Positions 6,681 through 11,891 of a stretch of DNA of 11,891 bases are shown here, piece after piece; position 1 is the first letter of the stretch, and each line of letters starts with the position of its first letter. The stretch comes from Bacteroidales bacterium. Lineage in GTDB: Bacteria; Bacteroidota; Bacteroidia; Bacteroidales; WCHB1-69. The notes beneath the pieces were generated by a model. That model made no database searches. It worked only from the letters and a program-made list of their open reading frames with translations, and was not told where the DNA came from. The stretch spans positions 1-11,891 of the forward strand of contig JAFZUH010000050.1 of NCBI GenBank assembly GCA_017618435.1, read 5' to 3'. The position numbers and the translations under genes were made by a program.

Positions 6681-6720
6681 TACAAAAAATGAGGAGATGA
6701 TAACCCTCCTCTATTTTGTA
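6681..6720 (-). terminator. Terminator after rpmG-DUF4295
   Basis: On the minus strand GAGGAG (6711-6706) pairs with CTCCTC (6696-6691) around a 9-nt loop. It is followed by a T-rich tract, and an outer TACAAAA/TTTTGTA pairing extends the stem across 6681-6720. It lies 28 nt beyond the DUF4295 stop and 15 nt before the flavin reductase ATG, so it separates the two transcription units or attenuates read-through. Confidence 0.7.
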
Positions 6721-6747
6721 TTATCAAATAAAAAATATTCTTATTTT

Positions 6748-6903
6748 TTATTTTTTTGCCAAAAATTCTTTTACTTGGTCAGTTGGAACAATGCTTTCTT
6801 TAAAAGTATAAGCTCCTGTTTTGGGAGAACGTTCCATACGAATAACTTTCGCAAAATCTTTACCTGTTGATTTTTTCAGGGTTGCAACAACTTTCTTTGC
6901 CAT
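6748..6903 (-). CDS. DUF4295 protein, probable Bacteroidota-specific ribosomal protein
   Basis: A 51-residue basic protein, MAKKVVATLKKSTGKDFAKV through SPKTGAYTFKESIVP to EFLAKK. This is the DUF4295 family, found almost only in Bacteroidota and usually next to rpmG. I recall that a new large-subunit protein (bL38) was seen in the Flavobacterium johnsoniae ribosome structure, and I believe it is this family, though I cannot confirm that here. The lysine-rich composition and MAKK start suit a ribosomal protein. The ATG at 6903 is 7 nt after the rpmG stop, so the two are translationally coupled or at least co-transcribed. A terminator follows. Confidence 0.88.
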   Translation of the reverse strand: MAKKVVATLKKSTGKDFAKVIRMERSPKTGAYTFKESIVPTDQVKEFLAKK

Positions 6904-6910
6904 ATCTCAA

Positions 6911-7099
6911 CTATTTTATTTCTTTATGAACTGTAACTTTTTTTAAATAGGGATTGTATTTTTTCAATTCCAATCTATCCGGCGTATTTTTACGATTTTT
7001 GGTCGTAATGTATCTTGACATACCCGGCACACCAGAGGCTTTTTGCTCTGTACATTCAAGTATAACTTGCTGTCTTGCTTCTTTATTTTTCTTTGCCAT
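6911..7099 (-). CDS. rpmG: 50S ribosomal protein bL33
   Basis: A 62-residue large-subunit protein: MAKKNKEARQQVILECTEQ, then GMSRYITTKNRKNTPDRLELKKYNPYLKK, the standard L33 signature ending near the conserved KYNPYLKK. Only one cysteine is present (ILECTEQ), so this is the zinc-free form without the paired CxxC knuckles. Slight length over the common 50-55 residues is usual for the phylum. It starts 24 nt after a consensus -7 box, so its leader is very short. The usual upstream neighbour rpmB (bL28) is absent here. Confidence 0.96.
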   Translation of the reverse strand: MAKKNKEARQQVILECTEQKASGVPGMSRYITTKNRKNTPDRLELKKYNPYLKKVTVHKEIK

Positions 7100-7122
7100 T
7101 TTTACCTATATTTTTGAGTTTG

Positions 7123-7149
7123 CAAAGGTATAATTTTTTTCTTTACAAA
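7123..7149 (-). promoter_or_regulatory. Promoter of rpmG-DUF4295
   Basis: On the minus strand TACCTTTG (7130-7123) is a perfect TAnnTTTG box. TTTG (7149-7146) could be the -33 element at 15 nt spacing, the same arrangement as at the S41 gene. The predicted transcript start near 7116 leaves a leader of under 20 nt. Confidence 0.65.
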
Positions 7150-7204
7150 ATTCATTTTTTTGAAAAAATATATATTCTATTTTTCATTCAACATAATATA
7201 TCGT

Positions 7205-7318
7205 CATCTTTGCCCGCAATTTACACACACTTTTGAGGATAGTATCATGTTTTCAGCAACCGAATTACCTTCTCCGTTCATTACAAAAAAAACCGCTATC
7301 TACAGATAGCGGTTTTTT
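7205..7318 (+). other. Possible small plus-strand transcript
   Basis: CATCTTTG (7205-7212) is one base from the TAnnTTTG box and is followed about 75 nt later by a strong terminator (7285-7318) that also works in the plus direction. A transcript from about 7219 to 7318 would be roughly 100 nt. It would contain a 20-codon frame (ATG at 7247, TAG at 7307) that runs into the terminator stem, so it is probably not a real peptide. No known RNA family is recognised and no -33 element is visible. Confidence 0.2.
7285..7318. terminator. Bidirectional terminator after the GH106-like gene
   Basis: A perfect 10-bp stem, AACCGCTATC (7291-7300) with GATAGCGGTT (7305-7314), has a TACA loop and is flanked by A and T runs that give T tracts in both directions. 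On the minus strand it lies 18 nt after the hydrolase stop codon and ends the tyrS-to-hydrolase run. Confidence 0.9.
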
Positions 7319-7336
7319 GAATTGTTTCAAAATTAC

Positions 7337-9328
7337 TTAAAGACTATTTTCTTCGTAACCGTTCATTTTTTTAGGAATAAATCCCAAGTCTATAAATTGT
7401 ACACCTTTTTTGTCAATTTTTAACTGCAGTGATTCATTCGGTTTGAAATTAAGAGTAACATTTTCTGTTTTTCCATGGTGATTAACCGTAATTGGCATAG
7501 AAGCACCCTTATCGGAAAAAGCATATCCGTATTGCAAAGGATATTCTATTGTCTTAGACATTGGATTTGCAAAGAAAACGTAATAGGTTTCCCCATCTTG
7601 GCGGCACCAGAAATCAGGCAAATTTTCACCTGCAATCAAAGGTTGGGAAGACAACACGGAAGCATCGTTTTTCACATTGGGCAATTGGTGCAATTCTGCC
7701 AAAACTTGTGCATATTCTTCAGCATGTTTATTTTTGCCGGGTTCTTTGGGATCTACGGCCAAAAGTACAGGCAAACCGCTTTTTGCCAAACGCAAAATTT
7801 CTTTCAAAGCAGATAATTCCATATATTCGACATTGGAATATAATGCTTTAAAATCAGCAGCACCGCAATGTAAAACGCCATTTTCGTAACTTGCCGAAGA
7901 CAAGAAATGTTCATTCACCCACAAAGGTTGCATACCTTTGAAAGCATCCGGCGTATTGATAAATCTCATTTCATATTGTCCCCAGAAAAATGCTTTTACC
8001 TTACGCATAGAATCAGGATAATAGCCGTTCATCCAAGCATCTTCCAAAGGCATATAAACAGCCAAATCGCTATAATTTTTACCCTTACGCATATATTTGG
8101 ACACTTGGGTCATATATTTATTAAATTCTGTCAAGTTGTCTCCTGTCAAATTATGTTGCGGATAAGTGGAAATCTGACATGTTGTATAGAAGAAATTGCT
8201 GGTATCCCCCACCTTATTATATGGAAAACCATGCCAAATAATTTGGTTGGTGCCATTGGCAAACAAAGCATCGCAAATCAATTTTAAGTCAGCAATTTGT
8301 TCTTTTCCCTGATAAGGACTTTGCCCCCTGCCGTTTTTGTAGAGCAAACCCGTCCAGCCGTATGCACAAGTAAATGTTTCGGCTGTAACAGCCTCCTTGT
8401 TACCAAGCGTTGCTGCAGAAGCGGCGATTTTGCTGAAACAAGGCTCATACAAAATAGCCTCAGTTTCAGGAATATCCACCAAAGTAAATGCAGTTAGCAA
8501 ATCTGTGGGTGCACCTCCGCATTGAGCACGTGAAAATGCACCTGATTTTGTTGCATTTTCTGCAAATGGAGCATAAAATTCTCTCAAAACATAGTTAGAC
8601 AAGGTGTGCATATAGTCATAGAAAACCTCTGCATTTTCCGTATCCAACAAAGTTTTGTTCTGCATATAAGGTTCTACATCATAGCCATGTTCTTTGGCAA
8701 AAGTTTCACCAAAACCCTTTGTCCAAAGGTAACGTGTTTCCACTTCCCAAGAATCAACAAAAAGTCCTGATTTTTTGCCTTTATATGCTTCAGACAAACC
8801 TTTGTTCATTTTTGCAGCATAACGATAAAAAGCCTCTTTGTCCAAATGGTTCAGGATACGAGCCACAAGAGGATAATCCCATGTGAATGAGCGTTTGGCT
8901 TCTTCTATAGTATCAAAATAAGTGATGGTTTGGTCGCCATCGGGCAAATTCAAATCGCTAAACGGCCACAAAGTTCCGTATGTAAAATCGCAACCCAAGC
9001 CCAAAGAATCGGCAATACGTTTTGCAAAAACCACACTTGTTGCCCACTCCGGAGACAAAAATTCAGGATGGGGAGTATTGGTATCCAAACCCATAGGATA
9101 AATCCATGCAATTTCCACCCCGCCGAATTCATGCTCTTTGAGCCAAATCAATTGGTCTCTGACATCGTTGGTGTCTATTTCTGACGAAAACCACCACCAA
9201 CGTGTATAAGGTTTTGAAGAAGAATACAATGTATCTGTATTTTCTTCTGTTTCAATTCCATTGCAACAACTCAAAGACAAGGCAAAAGTTGCAGCAAGCA
9301 CTAATGAGAAAAATAACTGCTTTTTCAT
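7337..9328 (-). CDS. GH106-like glycoside hydrolase lipoprotein (alpha-L-rhamnosidase superfamily)
   Basis: A 663-residue predicted surface or periplasmic hydrolase. The N-terminus has a signal peptide with cysteines at 21-22 (LSLSCC); the acidic NGIETEEN after them resembles the lipoprotein export signal for surface display. GH106-type blocks come in order: RWWWF at 43-47, GGVEIAWIYP at 69-78, GLGCDFTYGTLWPF at 110-123, VDSWEVET at 190-197 and GYDVEPYM at 214-221. They continue with GGAPTDLLTAF plus DIPETEAI around 270-291 and AETFTCAYGWTG from 315. LKLICDALFANGTNQIIWHGF follows. Glu194 and Glu316 are plausible catalytic acids by position. GH106 members cleave alpha-L-rhamnosides, but this branch is compact (many are about 900-1100 residues), with a short stretch between the third and fourth blocks, so the substrate is uncertain. 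It follows the barrel protein by 27 nt and ends at a strong terminator. Confidence 0.82.
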   Translation of the reverse strand: MKKQLFFSLVLAATFALSLSCCNGIETEENTDTLYSSSKPYTRWWWFSSEIDTNDVRDQLIWLKEHEFGGVEIAWIYPMGLDTNTPHPEFLSPEWATSVVFAKRIADSLGLGCDFTYGTLWPFSDLNLPDGDQTITYFDTIEEAKRSFTWDYPLVARILNHLDKEAFYRYAAKMNKGLSEAYKGKKSGLFVDSWEVETRYLWTKGFGETFAKEHGYDVEPYMQNKTLLDTENAEVFYDYMHTLSNYVLREFYAPFAENATKSGAFSRAQCGGAPTDLLTAFTLVDIPETEAILYEPCFSKIAASAATLGNKEAVTAETFTCAYGWTGLLYKNGRGQSPYQGKEQIADLKLICDALFANGTNQIIWHGFPYNKVGDTSNFFYTTCQISTYPQHNLTGDNLTEFNKYMTQVSKYMRKGKNYSDLAVYMPLEDAWMNGYYPDSMRKVKAFFWGQYEMRFINTPDAFKGMQPLWVNEHFLSSASYENGVLHCGAADFKALYSNVEYMELSALKEILRLAKSGLPVLLAVDPKEPGKNKHAEEYAQVLAELHQLPNVKNDASVLSSQPLIAGENLPDFWCRQDGETYYVFFANPMSKTIEYPLQYGYAFSDKGASMPITVNHHGKTENVTLNFKPNESLQLKIDKKGVQFIDLGFIPKKMNGYEENSL

Positions 9329-9355
9329 GATAAAATCTTTTTATGTATTAAATAT

Positions 9356-10228
9356 TTAAAAATTAAATGCAAAACCAATATGAATGTCCATCAAAGCAAA
9401 TTGCGACACAACTTTTGAAACGCGTTCTGTCGGCAGTGACCATTCTTTCGCATATACAAAACGCATATAAGTAAAATCAATTCCACCTTTCAATTCAGCG
9501 TGCTTACTCAAAGCATAGAGCAAATCGGTACCTATGGCTCCACAAAATCCCAATTTCATACCCGAACGATACGAATAAGTATAGAGTGTTGATTTATAGG
9601 TTCCGTCATCTTGAACATCTTTAATATAATATTTTGCCGTAGTTTGCGGCACCATAACCAAAGCCACACCGATATTTCCCTTTAATTGTATATTAAAGCG
9701 TTGTTGCGGGTGAAAATTCCCCATAAAACTTACTTGCGGCGTTGCAATAAGCCAATTGCCTGCCGATACTTCCGGAGCAATATCCGCCTCCGTTGTTCTT
9801 GCCCTTGTAGAAGCAGACAGATTATCAATGTATTTCCGTTGAGATACGGCAAGCAAAGTACCGCTCAACTCTGCTCCAATGGCAAATGTTTTTGTTTTAG
9901 GGATTAAACCATAGATAAAAAAATTGAATTTGCCTCCAAAAGTTGTAGCCTCGGTTTTCGCAGATTCCATCAAAGGAACAGTGCCTCCAACTTGAAAGCC
10001 CAAAGTTACCCTACGCCCTTCTATACCATTGGGACGATTGTTTATTCCGCCGAATTCCGCCACTTGGGAAACTTTGCCAGCACTGCGTTTCCGTCTAAGA
10101 TATGCAGAATAATCAAGTACACGTTTTCCTTTGTCGCCCGGTGGATTGTCCAACGATGTCCAAGCAAATGAAGGCAAAACAAATGCCAACATCAATACAA
10201 ATACACACAAAAAATTTTTACGTATCAT
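9356..10228 (-). CDS. Predicted outer-membrane beta-barrel protein, unknown function
   Basis: A 290-residue exported protein that I do not recognise as a named family. The signal peptide MIRKNFLCVFVLMLAFVLPSFA is followed by a basic linker (YLRRKRSAGK, about residues 43-52). Alternating amphipathic strands with glycine and aromatic girdles follow (VTLGFQVGGTVPL, GGKFNFFIYGLIP, FAIGAELSGTLLAV, FNIQLKGNIGVALVMVP, MKLGFCGAIGTDLLYAL, AELKGGIDFTYMRFVYA). The end, LMDIHIGFAFNF, has the terminal phenylalanine recognised by the BAM insertase. Length and pattern suggest an 8-12 strand barrel of the outer-membrane-protein beta-barrel class. The ATG is 16 nt after the tyrS stop with no visible promoter, and the GH106-like gene follows after 27 nt. 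A role with the hydrolase at the outer membrane is possible but is only inferred from position. Confidence 0.75.
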   Translation of the reverse strand: MIRKNFLCVFVLMLAFVLPSFAWTSLDNPPGDKGKRVLDYSAYLRRKRSAGKVSQVAEFGGINNRPNGIEGRRVTLGFQVGGTVPLMESAKTEATTFGGKFNFFIYGLIPKTKTFAIGAELSGTLLAVSQRKYIDNLSASTRARTTEADIAPEVSAGNWLIATPQVSFMGNFHPQQRFNIQLKGNIGVALVMVPQTTAKYYIKDVQDDGTYKSTLYTYSYRSGMKLGFCGAIGTDLLYALSKHAELKGGIDFTYMRFVYAKEWSLPTERVSKVVSQFALMDIHIGFAFNF

Positions 10229-10244
10229 CGCTTTCTATTTTCAC

Positions 10245-11471
10245 TTATTTCATTTTTGCTATATAATTATTCTTTTTGCCTCTCTTGACAACTATATAAC
10301 TGCCTTCAATAAACATTGCCTCATCTATCACTTTTTCCATATCAGTTATTTTTTCACCGTTTATGGATATGGCATTGTTTCCGACAAATTCTCGTGCTTC
10401 TCTTTTGCTTGAAGCCGCACCGACACCTACCAAAACATCTAAAATGTTTTTATTGGCTTCTATTTCTTTAATATCCTCATTCCCGAACAAATCTTCAATA
10501 TCTTGTTTGGATAAATCTTGAAATTTGTTTTGGAACAAGTGTTCTGTCAAATTGATGGCTCTGTCATATTCTTCTTTTCCGTGCAAAAATGTAATAATTT
10601 CTTTCGCCAATGCTTTGTGGGCTTCTCTCAATTCCGGCTGTTCTTTATTACTTTTTTCCAAGCGTTCAATTTCTTCTTTAGACAAAAAAGTATAAATTTT
10701 CAGGTAATCAATTACCATTGAATCTTCTACATTTACAAAAAATTGATACAACTTGTAAGCAGATGTTTTGTTTTTGTCCAACCACAAGGCATTGCCTTCC
10801 GATTTGCCGAATTTGTGTCCTTGTGAATCTGTAACAAGTGGCATTGTAAAACCATAAACTTCATCACCCGTAGATTTTCTAATCAAATCTATACCTGCTG
10901 TAATATTGCCCCATTGGTCTGAACCTGCACACTGCAAATCCACACCTTTATTTTCATGTAAATATTTGAAATCCAATGCTTGAAGTATCATATAAGAAAA
11001 CTCCGTGTAGGTAATACCCGTATCCAAACGTCTTCTGATAATATCTTTATCAAGCATATAATTAACATTGAAATATTTTCCATAATCTCTCAAGAAGTCA
11101 ATAATACTTATATCTTTGTACCAATCATTATTATTGACAACCTCAAAGCCGAACAGTCTTTCGACTTGTGCTTTTAGTCCTTCAAAATTTTTTCTTACTT
11201 CTTCTTTTGAAATCATGGCTCTTTCTGCTGTCGGTCGAGGATCTCCTATCATTCCCGTACCACCTCCGACAAGCAATATGGGGTGGTGTCCTGCTTCTTT
11301 TAATCTTTTGGAAATCAAAAAACTTGACAAATGTCCCACATGAAGACTATCAGCAGTTGGGTCAGTCCCAATATAAAATGTAAGTCCCCCTTTGTTTAAT
11401 TTTTCTTCCAGTGACGGACTGGATATATCTTTAATTAAGCCTCTCCATTTTAAATCTTCGACAAAATTCAT
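10245..11471 (-). CDS. tyrS: Tyrosyl-tRNA synthetase
   Basis: Class I aminoacyl-tRNA synthetase that charges tRNA-Tyr in the cytoplasm. The 408-residue length is slightly under the usual 420-430. The Rossmann core shows TFYIGTDPTADSLHVGH with HVGH (44-47) as the HIGH motif. The tyrosine pocket has QALDFKYL (164-171) and CAGSDQWGNITAGIDL (181-196). KFGKS (220-224) serves as the KMSKS loop. The C-terminal S4 RNA-binding domain covers about 340-408 (GVGAASSKREAREFVGNNAI). The start at 11471 (MNFVEDLKWRG) fits the family. The gene begins 17 nt after the upstream DUF389-like frame and ends 16 nt before the barrel gene, with no promoter or terminator seen in either gap, so it appears to be part of a run. 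No T-box or other leader regulation is visible. Confidence 0.97.
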   Translation of the reverse strand: MNFVEDLKWRGLIKDISSPSLEEKLNKGGLTFYIGTDPTADSLHVGHLSSFLISKRLKEAGHHPILLVGGGTGMIGDPRPTAERAMISKEEVRKNFEGLKAQVERLFGFEVVNNNDWYKDISIIDFLRDYGKYFNVNYMLDKDIIRRRLDTGITYTEFSYMILQALDFKYLHENKGVDLQCAGSDQWGNITAGIDLIRKSTGDEVYGFTMPLVTDSQGHKFGKSEGNALWLDKNKTSAYKLYQFFVNVEDSMVIDYLKIYTFLSKEEIERLEKSNKEQPELREAHKALAKEIITFLHGKEEYDRAINLTEHLFQNKFQDLSKQDIEDLFGNEDIKEIEANKNILDVLVGVGAASSKREAREFVGNNAISINGEKITDMEKVIDEAMFIEGSYIVVKRGKKNNYIAKMK

Positions 11472-11488
11472 TTTTCCTGAAATTTATT

Positions 11489-11891
11489 TTATTCTTTCTT
11501 TTGTTTATTTATTATAGTCAAAGTCGGCAAATTCAACCGTACTTTTAATATTTCCACCATTTTTTTCGTATCCGTTGTCATTGGGGTATTTTTCCATACC
11601 GCATAAACAGTCGGAATAGTATCTGCCGACAATGTTTTTACATTTATATATACCGCCTTGACAATGGAAAAGGATTCCAAATTATCAAATTGCACAGCCA
11701 ACTCTTTTGCAATCTGTTTATTGTCAATTGTTTCCCCGTTTAACTCTGCTATGGTCAATTTATAGTTTTCTATTTCTTTTGTCAATTCCAAATTGCGGTT
11801 ATAAAGATCTTCCATAAATTCCCCTTTTAGATGTACATCACTGCTAAAAGGCTGATGTATGGTTAAAGTTGTTTTGCTTAACCCAAACTCA
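11489..11891 (-). CDS. C-terminal part of a possible DUF389 (TIGR00341-like) membrane protein, partial
   Basis: The reading frame is open through the right window edge, giving 133 visible C-terminal residues; the ATG at 11815 is internal. The visible part starts EFGLSKTTLTIHQPF. A likely coiled-coil segment follows (LYNRNLELTKEIENYKLTIAEL), then QIAKELAVQFDNLESFSI, and an alpha-beta tail SADTIPTVYAVWKN plus EILKVRLNLPTLTIIN. This tail resembles the soluble C-terminal domain after the membrane segments in Bacteroidota DUF389 proteins, judged from memory. The membrane part lies outside the window, so the call is tentative; an unrelated protein with a similar helical tail is possible. tyrS starts 17 nt downstream. 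Confidence 0.45.
   Translation of the reverse strand, partial: EFGLSKTTLTIHQPFSSDVHLKGEFMEDLYNRNLELTKEIENYKLTIAELNGETIDNKQIAKELAVQFDNLESFSIVKAVYINVKTLSADTIPTVYAVWKNTPMTTDTKKMVEILKVRLNLPTLTIINKQKKE

Noticed and set aside
7247..7309. 20-codon plus-strand frame as a leader peptide
   Set aside because: It runs into the terminator stem and has no downstream plus-strand gene to regulate.
7907..8287. 126-codon plus-strand frame opposite the GH106-like gene
   Set aside because: Antisense to conserved catalytic blocks, with no promoter or recognised domain.
10229..10244. Promoter between tyrS and the barrel gene
   Set aside because: The 16-nt gap has no TAnnTTTG-like box, and nothing convincing was seen in the end of tyrS.

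Overview
The window looks like chromosomal DNA from an anaerobic member of the Bacteroidota, probably Bacteroidales. The evidence is a moderately AT-rich composition, several TAnnTTTG-type -7 promoter boxes with no Shine-Dalgarno sequences, and families typical of the phylum: a carboxypeptidase-regulatory-domain TonB receptor paired with a DUF4249 lipoprotein, a DUF4295 protein beside rpmG, and a GH106-type lipoprotein hydrolase. A rubredoxin and a flavin reductase of the high-molecular-weight-rubredoxin type fit an anaerobic lifestyle. I see no insertion sequence, phage gene, CRISPR array, tRNA or rRNA.

Layout. Positions 1-904 (minus) hold the N-terminal part of an S41 processing peptidase, cut by the window edge in its catalytic motif. 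It is transcribed divergently from a LolA-like periplasmic carrier (1030-1560, plus) across a short intergenic region with two opposed -7 boxes. Two terminators and an AT-rich inverted-repeat cluster fill 1561-1817. A two-gene minus-strand operon follows: a GTG-started TonB-dependent receptor (5096-2739) and a DUF4249 lipoprotein (2735-1818), 3 nt apart. Divergent from it is a Maf-family nucleotide pyrophosphatase (5224-5811, plus).

Next on the minus strand are a flavin reductase (6666-6151) and a rubredoxin (6120-5878). Together they look like a high-molecular-weight rubredoxin split in two, in the same frame and separated by one stop codon. Upstream of them is a ribosomal protein pair, rpmG (7099-6911) and a 51-residue DUF4295 protein (6903-6748), with its own promoter and terminator.

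The right third is a tightly spaced minus-strand run: the tail of a possible DUF389 membrane protein (11891-11489), tyrS (11471-10245), an outer-membrane beta-barrel protein (10228-9356) and a compact GH106-like glycoside hydrolase lipoprotein (9328-7337). The gaps are 17, 16 and 27 nt, and the run ends at a strong bidirectional terminator (7285-7318).

Most of the window is housekeeping and envelope function. The points most worth a second look are the split rubredoxin with its unusual C-terminal extension, the uncharacterised receptor/DUF4249 pair, the tyrS-barrel-hydrolase run, and a possible small transcript at about 7205-7318. I did not find a clear new defence or mobile system.
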